Under the pieces are notes generated by a model. The model ran no database searches and was not told the DNA's origin. It was given only the letters and a program-made list of their open reading frames with translations. From JAJRRH01 sp047638815 (GTDB taxonomy: Bacteria; Bacteroidota; Bacteroidia; Flavobacteriales_D; JABDKJ01), in assembly GCA_047638815.1 (NCBI GenBank), contig JBLIMR010000002.1:1-64000 (forward strand): 64,000 nucleotides of DNA, given 5' to 3'. The position numbers were made by a program, and so were the translations under genes. Shown in pieces: positions 9,179-17,445 of the stretch (its first letter is position 1; each line of letters opens with the position of its first letter).

Positions 9179-10717
9179 TTATAGATCAAAAGTTATTCCT
9201 TGAGCCAAAGGAAGATGATCACCATAATTTACAGTGTTGGTTTGTCTTCTCATATATGCTTTCCAAGCATCTGAGCCAGACTCTCTGCCGCCACCAGTTT
9301 CTTTTTCACCACCAAAAGCACCACCAATTTCAGCACCGGAGGTTCCAATATTTACATTAGCAATCCCGCAATCGCTACCCGATGCGCACAAAAACTTTTC
9401 AGCCTCCCTCATGTTGGTTGTCATGATAGCTGATGACAATCCTTGGACCACACCGTTTTGCATTGCTATCGCCTCTTCCAGTTCGCTATACTTCATTAAA
9501 TATAAGATCGGAGCGAATGTTTCATGCTGTACGATTTCATAATCGTTACGAACCTCAGCAATACACGGCTTAACATAACACCCAGATTCAAAACCGTCTC
9601 CACCTAACACTCCACCTTCTACCACAAAATTAGCACCCTCAGACTTGCCTTTTTCGATAGCATCGAGATAAGTTTGAACCGCGTCTTTATCAATTAATGG
9701 ACCAACATGGTTGTTTTCATCCAGTGGATTCCCTATTTTAATTTGTTTGTATGCGTCAACAAGCTTTTCTTTCACTTCGTTGTATACGCTTTCGTGAATA
9801 ATTAATCTTCTTGTGCTTGTACATCTTTGACCAGCCGTTCCAACTGCGCCAAATACCGCACCAATGATGGTCATTTTAAGATCTGCATTAGGCGTGATGA
9901 TAATAGCATTATTTCCACCCAACTCTAAGATGGTTGAACCAAAGCGTTCTGCGACCTTAGCTCCAACAATCCGTCCCATTCTAGTAGATCCAGTGGCAGA
10001 GATTAATGGAAGACGTTTGTCAGCGGTCATCATTTGCCCTACTTTGTAATCACCATTGATAATGCAACCGATTCCCTCAGGAAGATCATTTGCTTTTAAC
10101 ACTTTAGCAAAAATATTTTGACAAGCCACGGAACACATAGGAGCTTTTTCTGAAGCTTTCCAAACACAAGTATCACCCGCAATCCACCCTAAAGCAGTGT
10201 TCCAAGCCCAAACGGCAACAGGAAAATTAAAAGCAGAGATGATTCCAACAACGCCTAATGGGTGCCATTGTTCAGACATTCTATGTTGGGACCTTTCACT
10301 GGGCATTGTAAGTCCGTATAGCTGTCGACTTAAACCAACAGCGAAGTCACAGATATCAATCATTTCTTGAACTTCACCCAAACCTTCTTGTAAACTTTTA
10401 CCCATTTCAAGTGAGACAAGCTCACCTAGTGGTTGTTTAGACTTCCTAAGTTCTTCACCAAATTGCCTAACGATTTCACCTCTTCTAGGAGCAGGAGTAA
10501 GTCTCCAAGTTTTGAATGCTTCCATTGAGGTTTCCATAACCTGATTATATTCTTCTTCTGTGGTAGCAGATACCTTACCGATCAAACTTCCATCTACCGG
10601 AGAGTATGATTCAATTAAATCTCCTGATCCAAAACTTTTTTGTCCGGTACTTGTTCCAGAGTTAGTGTCTTTTAAACCTAATCTGTCAAGTATACTTTTT
10701 GTGTCTATCGAAGTCAT
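9179..10717 (-). CDS. ALDH7-family aldehyde dehydrogenase (aminoadipate semialdehyde dehydrogenase-like)
   Basis: An NAD(P)-dependent aldehyde dehydrogenase of 512 residues. Motifs include SAFNFPVAVW with N164, the TGSTRMG nucleotide-binding turn, FGSTILELGGNNA with general base E265, and AGQRCTSTRR with nucleophile C299. The overall pattern, including AEIGGAFGGEKETGGGRESG near the C-terminus, is that of ALDH7 (antiquitin), which oxidises alpha-aminoadipic semialdehyde in lysine breakdown; related enzymes use other aldehydes, so the substrate is inferred. I choose the ATG at 10717; a TTG 39 bp upstream lies inside a probable -7 promoter element. It is monocistronic with its own terminator. 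Confidence 0.9.
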   Translation of the reverse strand: MTSIDTKSILDRLGLKDTNSGTSTGQKSFGSGDLIESYSPVDGSLIGKVSATTEEEYNQVMETSMEAFKTWRLTPAPRRGEIVRQFGEELRKSKQPLGELVSLEMGKSLQEGLGEVQEMIDICDFAVGLSRQLYGLTMPSERSQHRMSEQWHPLGVVGIISAFNFPVAVWAWNTALGWIAGDTCVWKASEKAPMCSVACQNIFAKVLKANDLPEGIGCIINGDYKVGQMMTADKRLPLISATGSTRMGRIVGAKVAERFGSTILELGGNNAIIITPNADLKMTIIGAVFGAVGTAGQRCTSTRRLIIHESVYNEVKEKLVDAYKQIKIGNPLDENNHVGPLIDKDAVQTYLDAIEKGKSEGANFVVEGGVLGGDGFESGCYVKPCIAEVRNDYEIVQHETFAPILYLMKYSELEEAIAMQNGVVQGLSSAIMTTNMREAEKFLCASGSDCGIANVNIGTSGAEIGGAFGGEKETGGGRESGSDAWKAYMRRQTNTVNYGDHLPLAQGITFDL

Positions 10718-11073
10718 TATGTAATGTTGTTTCTGTTTTTTGAAATTGGATTGCAAATTTAATTAGAATTACCAGTATTACTAGTTTTAAGTTGTAGAAT
10801 GGTATTCGGGTCTAAAAATGCAATAAAATAAACTAAAGGTTGCTAAGGCATTGCTATTGAGGTGGTTAGAGAGAAGAGGCCTGTTTAACTATCTTAAGCT
10901 TGATTAGGTGTTTTCTCAAAACTCGACTTTGATAGGCTTAAACCTTCTAGTATGACCTTATAGGATTTGTTTGGGTTGATCTTCCCATTGATTTATGCAT
11001 TTGAGCTGACGGTCATTTCAAATTACAGGGATTTGATCATTCAATTATCAAAATGTTATTGTTCCACGTGAAA
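10718..11073. other. Intergenic region between mnmG and ALDH, about 356 bp
   Basis: It holds the ALDH promoter near its left end and a parS-like site at its right end. The rest, about 270 bp, shows no convincing gene, hairpin terminator or RNA. Both flanking genes point left. Confidence 0.5.
10754..10761 (-). promoter_or_regulatory. Candidate -7 promoter element for the ALDH gene
   Basis: On the minus strand this reads TAAATTTG, a match to the Bacteroidota -7 consensus TAnnTTTG. It lies 36 bp before the chosen ATG, leaving a leader of about 30 nt. No clear TTG is found at the -33 spacing. Confidence 0.5.
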
Positions 11074-11075
11074 CT
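11060..11075. promoter_or_regulatory. parS: parS-like ParB/Spo0J binding site overlapping the mnmG stop codon
   Basis: The 16-mer TGTTCCACGTGAAACT differs from the general parS consensus TGTTTCACGTGAAACA at two positions and keeps the invariant CACGTG core with both GTT/AAC arms. It overlaps the mnmG stop codon (11074-11076). A second, perfectly palindromic site lies at the other end of the gene, which argues against chance. Confidence 0.75.
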
Positions 11076-12948
11076 ATCTTCCTAAGTGAACTAAGAGAAC
11101 TGATATATCAGAAGGATTTACACCACTAATTCTTGAAGCCTGCCCTAAAGTTGCTGGTTTAATTTTATTTAACTTTTCTGTAGCTTCGGACGATAGAGAC
11201 ACGAGTGTGCTATATTCAAAATCAGGACTTAACTTAACCCCTTCAAGCTTGTTTATTTTCAAGGACTGTTCTTGTTCTTTTCTGATATAACCCTCGTACT
11301 TTATTTCTATTTCAGCTTGTTCCAATGTTTCAGAATCAGCCTTAATTGTTTCTGACAGGTGTGACTTCAAGTTTGGAAGAATGTCTGCAAGTTTATCAAT
11401 TGAAATGTTAGGTCGCGAAAGAACACTCTTTATTTTTACCGATTGTTTTAGCTCTGCACTGCCCCACAACTTTAAAGATTCATTAATGTCAGCGGGACGA
11501 ACACTTGTGTTTATAATGTGTTTTTTGACCTCACCCCCCTTATTTATTTTCTCCTCAAGCCTACTCATTCGATCGCTTGATGCAAGGCCCAATTTATAAC
11601 CCTTTTCTGTTAATCTAATATCTGCATTATCTTGCCTTAGCAACAAACGGAATTCTGCCCTGGAGGTAAACATTCTATACGGCTCATCTGTTCCTTTGGT
11701 AATAAGATCATCTATTAATACTCCAATATACGCATCTGACCTGTTTAATACGAAAGGTGCTTTGTCATTAATCTTATGATGTGCATTTATACCAGCCATA
11801 AGCCCTTGACAAGCCGCTTCTTCGTAACCGGTAGTACCATTTATTTGACCTGCAAAGAAGAGATTGTCATATAGCTTAGTTTCTAAATTATGCTTCAGTT
11901 GCGTTGGTGGGAAATAATCATATTCAATAGCATATCCTGGGCGGAACATCTTTACATTTTCGAAACCAACGATCTGTCTCATTGCGTTAAGCTGAACAGA
12001 CTCTGGTAGGCTTGTAGAAAAACCATTCACATAAACCTCTACGGTTGTCCAACCTTCGGGTTCAACAAATAATTGGTGTCTATCCCTGTCTGCAAAACGA
12101 TCTATTTTATCTTCTATTGAAGGACAGTATCTTGGTCCTAGACCTCTAATTCTGCCATTAAACATCGGTGATTGATCAAAGCCTGCTTTGAGTATATCAT
12201 GTACATCGGGTGACGTATAAGTTATGTGGCAACTCCTTTGTTTTGGGATTGGTTTAATGTCCTGTAGAAATGAAAATTTACCGGGATTTTCATCGCCTGG
12301 CTGCTCTTCCATTATGTCATAGTTCAAACTACGCCCATCTACTCTTGGAGGAGTTCCCGTTTTCATTCTGCCATTCGCGAAGCCCATTTCTTCTAACTGA
12401 GCAGTAATTCCGGTAGAAGCTCTTTCACCAGCTCTCCCTCCACTAATTTGCTTTTCGCCTAAATGTATTATGCCATTCAGGAATGTGCCATTGGTTAAAA
12501 TTACAGACTTAGATTTAACAGACAAACCCATCTGTGTTGTCACACCTACAATTTTGTTATCCTCAACCAATAAGCCATTAACCATGTCCTGCCAGAAGTC
12601 TAGGTTAGGTGTTTGCTCGAGCATATTTCTCCATTCAATAGCAAATAGTTTACGATCGTTTTGAGTTCGCGGACTCCACATTGCCGGCCCCTTTGATTTA
12701 TTTAACATTCTAAACTGAATGGTGCTTCTATCTGAGACAATACCCGAGTATCCTCCAAGCGCATCTATTTCACGAATAATTTGACCTTTCGCAACTCCAC
12801 CCATTGCAGGATTACAGGACATTTGCCCCATGAATTCCATGTTCATCGTGATTAATAAGGTTTTGGAACCTAGGTTGGCTGCCGCTGCCGCTGCCTCATT
12901 TCCCGCATGGCCTGCGCCAACAACTATTACATCGTATTCTCCTAACAT
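11074..12948 (-). CDS. mnmG: tRNA uridine-5-carboxymethylaminomethyl modification enzyme MnmG (GidA)
   Basis: A 624-residue FAD protein, the normal length. With MnmE it installs the cmnm5 group on wobble U34 of certain tRNAs. The N-terminal FAD-binding motif VVGAGHAGNEAA is followed by the strongly conserved SCNPAMGGVAKGQI and KGPAMWSPRTQNDR segments, and the GERAST, GTPPR and GYEEAACQGL blocks are also present. The C-terminal helical domain ends with ASRISGVNPSDISVLLVHL, the MnmE/tRNA-binding region. The ATG at 12948 is the family start. Both ends carry parS-like sites: one 5 bp upstream of the start codon and one on the stop codon. It has its own promoter and is separate from ybeY. Confidence 0.98.
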   Translation of the reverse strand: MLGEYDVIVVGAGHAGNEAAAAAANLGSKTLLITMNMEFMGQMSCNPAMGGVAKGQIIREIDALGGYSGIVSDRSTIQFRMLNKSKGPAMWSPRTQNDRKLFAIEWRNMLEQTPNLDFWQDMVNGLLVEDNKIVGVTTQMGLSVKSKSVILTNGTFLNGIIHLGEKQISGGRAGERASTGITAQLEEMGFANGRMKTGTPPRVDGRSLNYDIMEEQPGDENPGKFSFLQDIKPIPKQRSCHITYTSPDVHDILKAGFDQSPMFNGRIRGLGPRYCPSIEDKIDRFADRDRHQLFVEPEGWTTVEVYVNGFSTSLPESVQLNAMRQIVGFENVKMFRPGYAIEYDYFPPTQLKHNLETKLYDNLFFAGQINGTTGYEEAACQGLMAGINAHHKINDKAPFVLNRSDAYIGVLIDDLITKGTDEPYRMFTSRAEFRLLLRQDNADIRLTEKGYKLGLASSDRMSRLEEKINKGGEVKKHIINTSVRPADINESLKLWGSAELKQSVKIKSVLSRPNISIDKLADILPNLKSHLSETIKADSETLEQAEIEIKYEGYIRKEQEQSLKINKLEGVKLSPDFEYSTLVSLSSEATEKLNKIKPATLGQASRISGVNPSDISVLLVHLGR

Positions 12949-12953
12949 AAGAT

Positions 12954-12969
12954 TGTTCCACGTGGAACA
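12954..12969. promoter_or_regulatory. parS: Perfect palindromic parS site upstream of mnmG
   Basis: TGTTCCACGTGGAACA is a perfect 16-bp palindrome and matches the known parS sequence class bound by ParB proteins. It ends 5 bp before the mnmG start codon, inside the transcript leader where a ribosome-binding site would lie. ParB spreading from here could affect mnmG expression; that is inference. Confidence 0.88.
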
Positions 12970-13035
12970 TTTTGTTTAAAAATTGTTAATAACCTGAAGA
13001 TCAATTAGATAAAAGAAAATTAATTGATGATTGTG

Positions 13036-13067
13036 CAAAAATACGACATTAAGTCGCGAATGTCCAA
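13036..13067 (-). promoter_or_regulatory. Promoter of mnmG
   Basis: On the minus strand there is a TTG at 13067-13065 and, after a 21-bp spacer, TATTTTTG at 13043-13036. This fits the Bacteroidota primary sigma consensus (-33 TTG, -7 TAnnTTTG). Transcription would start near 13030, giving a leader of about 80 nt that contains the parS palindrome. Confidence 0.65.
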
Positions 13068-13096
13068 TCAGTCAAAACAAGAAATTTATAGAATGA

Positions 13097-13510
13097 TTAA
13101 AGAACCGCCAGATATTGGTCTTCTTTCAGCCTCATAGCCGCCTTTTCTTCAGGAGTGTGATCATCGTAACCCAAAAGATGTAAAAGACCATGTAAAACGA
13201 CCCGATTAAGCTCCTGGGTTTGTTCTACCTTAAATTTCTGTGAGTTTTCAATAACACGATCAATACTAATATATACTTCGCCCTCAATGTCGTTACCATC
13301 ACCCAGGTTGAAGGTAATAATATCTGTGTATGTATCGTGATTGAGATATTTTAAATTGATGTCTAATAGGTATTTATCCGAAACAAAAATGTAATCCAAG
13401 CTCCTTACGATTACATCTTCTTTTTTACAAACCTCCTTTAACCAAGAAATGATTTTTTCTGGGTTATTTAAATTAAATTTTTCTTCTTGAGAGTGGAAGG
13501 AAACTTCCAT
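13097..13510 (-). CDS. ybeY: Endoribonuclease YbeY (16S rRNA maturation)
   Basis: A 137-residue UPF0054 metalloprotein, slightly short compared with the enterobacterial protein but normal for Bacteroidota. The zinc-binding signature HGLLHLLGYDDH near the C-terminus has the three histidines of the H-G-x-L-H-x5-D-H motif. The DIITFNLGD and GEVYISIDRV segments upstream are also characteristic. It participates in 16S rRNA 3'-end maturation and ribosome quality control. It is the last gene of a leftward unit with the RsbW-like ATPase (13 bp gap) and the DUF4175 protein. It is followed by 148 bp before mnmG, which has its own promoter. Confidence 0.95.
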   Translation of the reverse strand: MEVSFHSQEEKFNLNNPEKIISWLKEVCKKEDVIVRSLDYIFVSDKYLLDINLKYLNHDTYTDIITFNLGDGNDIEGEVYISIDRVIENSQKFKVEQTQELNRVVLHGLLHLLGYDDHTPEEKAAMRLKEDQYLAVL

Positions 13511-13523
13511 TATTAATGATGAA

Positions 13524-13946
13524 TTAAGACGGAGTTACGTGATTAAATTTTAACTCAACAACAGATCCTGTTTCATTAAATTCAACTTCGTCAGCAAGAT
13601 GTTTCATTAAGAAAACTCCACGGCCATTTGGTTGTTCAATGTTTTCTGGAGCTGTTGGATCAGGCAAGTTGTTATAATCAAACCCCGGACCTTGATCTTC
13701 AATGATAAAAATGAGACATTCTTTTTCTGGTTTGAATGTTAAGATAACATCCTTTGATTCATCCCTTCTATTGCCATGACTTATAGCATTGTTTACTGCT
13801 TCAGTGATTGCAATAAGGATGTTACCATAGTTTTCTTCTCCTACTTTATACTCTTCACAAATATCATCGATTAACCTTTCAGCAATCCCGATATTTTCAA
13901 TTTTGGATGGAAAAACAAGTGTCTTATCTTCTAGTATGTCGGCCAT
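13524..13946 (-). CDS. RsbW-like anti-sigma regulatory ATPase
   Basis: A 140-residue single-domain GHKL ATPase of the HATPase_c_2 (RsbW/SpoIIAB) type. The N-box is AITEAVNNAISHGNR, the G1 box EDQGPGFDY and the G2 box NGRGVFLMKHLAD. Proteins of this class bind a sigma factor or an STAS-domain antagonist and phosphorylate the latter on serine. Neither a sigma factor nor an STAS protein is next to it, so the partner is unknown. It sits 11 bp after the DUF4175 gene and 13 bp before ybeY, a conserved-looking arrangement that may couple it to envelope or ribosome status. Confidence 0.88.
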   Translation of the reverse strand: MADILEDKTLVFPSKIENIGIAERLIDDICEEYKVGEENYGNILIAITEAVNNAISHGNRRDESKDVILTFKPEKECLIFIIEDQGPGFDYNNLPDPTAPENIEQPNGRGVFLMKHLADEVEFNETGSVVELKFNHVTPS

Positions 13947-13957
13947 TAAAGCAATTT

Positions 13958-16900
13958 TTAGTCTTCAAATTTAATAAAATAATCACTAACCTTAGATTTA
14001 TAATAAGGCTTTAATGAAGGTGGAATTGTTTTTAAAAGTTCAAGTTCTTTTTCCTTCTCTTTCTTATACTCAAAAAATGCATCCGGGTTACTTTTTTGAT
14101 ACTCATTTGCTTCTTCGGATTTTCTTTTGTTGTCATATTCTCTTTCTCTCTGGGCCTTATCACTTTTCAATAAACGGGTTAAAATTTCTTGTTGTCTGTT
14201 CAATGTTTGTTGTTGAATTTTCATATTCACAAGATCCTTTTCGTTTTCTTCCATTTTCTTTGCAATCTCTTTCAGATCATTGCCATTTCCCGAACCATCT
14301 TCATTAAGATCTTGCCCCATTTTTTCGATGGCTTGTCTCAGAGCTGCTTGTTCTGCAGCCATTTGAGCAACTTCCTTGCTCATTCCACCCATTCCTTGCC
14401 CGCCTTCTTTTTTACCTCCAGGCATGGGCATTCCTCCAGATTTCCCCATTTCCGATAATTTTTTTGACAACGCTTCTTGCATTTTCTTCATGCTCGCTAG
14501 TGATGGCTTTCCCTTGCCAAACCCTCCAGGTTTTTGGCAATTTCCTTTACCCGGCATGCCGCTAGCCATTTCCTGTTGCATCTGTTTTAAAGCTTCATCC
14601 AACAGCAATGCTAAGTTGTTTAAACTTGTCATTACATACTGCTGCTTCTCATTTGCGACATTCGTTTTACGGTCAGACAATTGCTCAATAGCCTGTAGCA
14701 TATTGCCGTTAATTTGATTGATTTCTTTGTTTACAATAGGCTCAATTTGGATGACCCTTTTACTCAGAGCCAATAATGAGTCCTTTACAATTTGAGCATC
14801 ATCCTTTAACTTTCTTTGAAACTTGGCGTGTGCTACGTACTTAGGATCATTGTTATCAATACCCTTAAGTTCACTCATAACACCCTCCTGATCAAAGCTT
14901 AATTGTATGATATTTTCCAATAAGGCCCTCAGAGCATCCATATCCTCCATTTCGGGCCCTGCGCCACCCCCCATTCCATCAAGTTGCTCCGCCAAAGACT
15001 GCATGCCTTCAGAAGCATCCTCCTGCGATTTAGCCGCGTCCTTATTCTTCTTTTCATCTAGCGCATCGGCACTATCCTGCATATCTTCTTTGATCTGCTC
15101 TTCCATATCTTCCGTGTCCAGATCCGCCTTTTCTTCCAACTCTTCATTTAGCTTATCCAACTCATCCAAATCCTCTTGAAGCTTCTCGAATTCTTTGGCT
15201 AATTCCTCTTGCTCCTTTTTAAGTTCTTCTGCCGACTTAGATTTCTCCTCAGTTTTCTTCGCAAGCTCCTCCTGCTTCTTTGCTAAGTCTTTAATCTTTT
15301 CAGAAATTTCATTCGCTTTTTGTTCCATTTCCAATTGCTTGAAAATCTCCAAATTACGATCCAATTCATTCTCTAAATCTTCATTTGAAAGATTGATTTT
15401 TTCTAGCTGCTCCCTGAGCTTGTCTTGATCCATCTGCTCCATCATCTTCTCAAGCTCCTTGAACATCTCTTTCATCTCATCATTCATGACCTTATCAAAA
15501 AGCTCTTCCAGTTTCTTTTGCTTGTCCATTAAAGATTCATCCGCGGTATCGTATTGCTCCTTTTGAAAATTTAGATTTTTATTTTCTTTCTGGACATCTT
15601 CAACCTGTTGCTGCAGTGATTTCTGTTTTTCAATGAGAGACTCAATCTTCTTTTTATCCTGCCAACTGAGCTCCTTCTTCTCAATAAGATCTTTTCTCAT
15701 TTCATCTAAGTCCTTTTCAAGCTCCTGAGTTTTTTTAATGCTATCCTCTAGTTTATCTTTAATTTCTTCATTGCTATCATCTTGATTATCAGCAAGTTCG
15801 TCAGCCGAAGGCGCTTTAAAAATCAATGTCTGCGACTTTGTGGATTTTGCGCCTCGCACACCGTCATTATCCCATACTTGGAAATAATATTCTATTTCTG
15901 AGCCAAGAGTTATATTAAGATCATCCATGTTCCAGTAGTAAAAGAATCTATCCTGACTAGCACTTCTTTTAAAAGGAATATCAACGCGCTGGACACCTTG
16001 GTTGTTTAGGCTATCTATCTCCGAATTAGTGTAAACATAATTGAAGGAAAGTTTAGAAAACCCATAATCATCACGTATTTCACCACTAAAAAACCTCTTT
16101 CTATCCGAGATAGAATCCAGCTGCTCTTCCACTTGAATCTCTGGATACAAATCAGGCGTGACATTAATCTGATATAGAATGGAGTCCTTATTTTTCATAT
16201 AAGAATTGCTATTTGCAACTGCATATCTCATACTACTATAGAATCGATCCTTGAACTGAAAAATATTTGCCTGAAGTTCATTTGGGCTATATACACTGTC
16301 GCCAACATACATTGTGAGGTCATCGGTGTGCTCAGTCTGAAATTCCCACTGAACCATTGTACCGGTCGGAATGGACAAGTTGCCCGTGTTGTTCAATATT
16401 TCATCTTTAAGACCAGTATAGCCAGGATAATCAAGTCGAATATCAAAAGCTGTCATAATCGGCTTAGGCAATGCCTTAAGCTCGTAAACTTTACTTTGAA
16501 AGTCCTCGGCAATGAAGCTGAATTGAATATCAGTTTGGACATTGTTAAAAGTGTGGTAAAAAGCAATCGTATTCTCTTTGTTCAATTTATACTTTGCACC
16601 GTTTACCTGGAGATAAACCTCTTCCGGAATTACCTCACCTGTCATTTCTAGGTTTAACAGGAAATCCTCATGCTGCGGAACATTGAGTTTTTCATTCAAT
16701 ACATTGAACTGAAAAGGCGCTTCAATCTCGAACTCATTGTTGTATTTCACTAACCGTTCAGTACTATTTCTGAGTAATTTGGGAGCAACGAAAAAGATAG
16801 CTAGCAAGAGAATCAACGGAGGAAGGGCATATTTTAAATACTTCTTATTCTCACCTAGATTAATTGCTGTATCGAAAGGTACAGGCTTAAGTTCTCTTAT

Positions 16901-17308
16901 TTTTTGATCGATACTAGCATGAAGTAGCGATGAATCTTGCCCGCTTATATCTGCCTCCTTCTTTAGCTGTAGTGTGTTTAACAGTTTATCTTTAACATTA
17001 CTAAAATGGTCACCGATAATGTCAGATGCTTGTTCATAGGAAATGACCTTTCCAAGTCGGTACATTTTCACCAAAGGAATAATAATGTAACCAATGATTA
17101 TACCTATTGAAAGCAATGTGAAAGACCAAAAGAACCCTGTCCTAATGATACTGCTGAATCTACCAAGATGCTCAAGCAGCACAAAAAGCATAAAGAAAGC
17201 AACCACCAACCCAACAGAATACAGCAGGCCTCTAATAACCTTGTTTCGGTAGAATTTTCTGATAAAACCGTCAAGTTTCTTAATCAGTATGTCGTAGTTT
17301 TCATTCAT
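13958..17308 (-). CDS. DUF4175 family large membrane-anchored coiled-coil protein
   Basis: A protein of 1116 residues in the Bacteroidota DUF4175 family, function unknown. Near the N-terminus are two membrane segments (GLLYSVGLVVAFFMLFVLL and a second around FTLLSIGIIIGYIIIPLV), and a third (YALPPLILLLAIFFVAP) follows at about residue 160. A periplasmic beta-rich region of about 350 residues comes next. About 230 residues of Glu/Lys/Asp-rich coiled coil follow, then a Gly/Met-rich stretch and a charged C-terminus. I choose the ATG at 17308; a longer frame opens with TTG at 17359. A -7 element lies just upstream. It heads the unit with the anti-sigma ATPase and YbeY. Confidence 0.85.
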   Translation of the reverse strand: MNENYDILIKKLDGFIRKFYRNKVIRGLLYSVGLVVAFFMLFVLLEHLGRFSSIIRTGFFWSFTLLSIGIIIGYIIIPLVKMYRLGKVISYEQASDIIGDHFSNVKDKLLNTLQLKKEADISGQDSSLLHASIDQKIRELKPVPFDTAINLGENKKYLKYALPPLILLLAIFFVAPKLLRNSTERLVKYNNEFEIEAPFQFNVLNEKLNVPQHEDFLLNLEMTGEVIPEEVYLQVNGAKYKLNKENTIAFYHTFNNVQTDIQFSFIAEDFQSKVYELKALPKPIMTAFDIRLDYPGYTGLKDEILNNTGNLSIPTGTMVQWEFQTEHTDDLTMYVGDSVYSPNELQANIFQFKDRFYSSMRYAVANSNSYMKNKDSILYQINVTPDLYPEIQVEEQLDSISDRKRFFSGEIRDDYGFSKLSFNYVYTNSEIDSLNNQGVQRVDIPFKRSASQDRFFYYWNMDDLNITLGSEIEYYFQVWDNDGVRGAKSTKSQTLIFKAPSADELADNQDDSNEEIKDKLEDSIKKTQELEKDLDEMRKDLIEKKELSWQDKKKIESLIEKQKSLQQQVEDVQKENKNLNFQKEQYDTADESLMDKQKKLEELFDKVMNDEMKEMFKELEKMMEQMDQDKLREQLEKINLSNEDLENELDRNLEIFKQLEMEQKANEISEKIKDLAKKQEELAKKTEEKSKSAEELKKEQEELAKEFEKLQEDLDELDKLNEELEEKADLDTEDMEEQIKEDMQDSADALDEKKNKDAAKSQEDASEGMQSLAEQLDGMGGGAGPEMEDMDALRALLENIIQLSFDQEGVMSELKGIDNNDPKYVAHAKFQRKLKDDAQIVKDSLLALSKRVIQIEPIVNKEINQINGNMLQAIEQLSDRKTNVANEKQQYVMTSLNNLALLLDEALKQMQQEMASGMPGKGNCQKPGGFGKGKPSLASMKKMQEALSKKLSEMGKSGGMPMPGGKKEGGQGMGGMSKEVAQMAAEQAALRQAIEKMGQDLNEDGSGNGNDLKEIAKKMEENEKDLVNMKIQQQTLNRQQEILTRLLKSDKAQREREYDNKRKSEEANEYQKSNPDAFFEYKKEKEKELELLKTIPPSLKPYYKSKVSDYFIKFED

Positions 17309-17344
17309 CTTGCCAAAAACAAGGTTAGGATTTTCATATATCAC

Positions 17345-17352
17345 CAAAGTTA
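17345..17352 (-). promoter_or_regulatory. Candidate -7 element for the DUF4175 unit
   Basis: The minus strand reads TAACTTTG, matching TAnnTTTG, 36 bp before the ATG at 17308. It supports the shorter start, because the alternative TTG start at 17359 would lie upstream of the transcription start. No good -33 TTG is seen. Confidence 0.5.
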
Positions 17353-17419
17353 CTATCAAATATCATACTAAACATGCTTGATTCGAAAACATTAACATTT
17401 CTTAATAGATGATAAAATG

Positions 17420-17427
17420 TACATTTG
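17420..17427 (+). promoter_or_regulatory. Candidate -7 element for gltX
   Basis: TACATTTG matches the Bacteroidota -7 consensus and lies 18 bp before the gltX ATG, leaving a leader of roughly a dozen bases. The -33 region has no clean TTG. Confidence 0.5.
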
Positions 17428-17445
17428 CGCGAAAATTAAGTTTCC

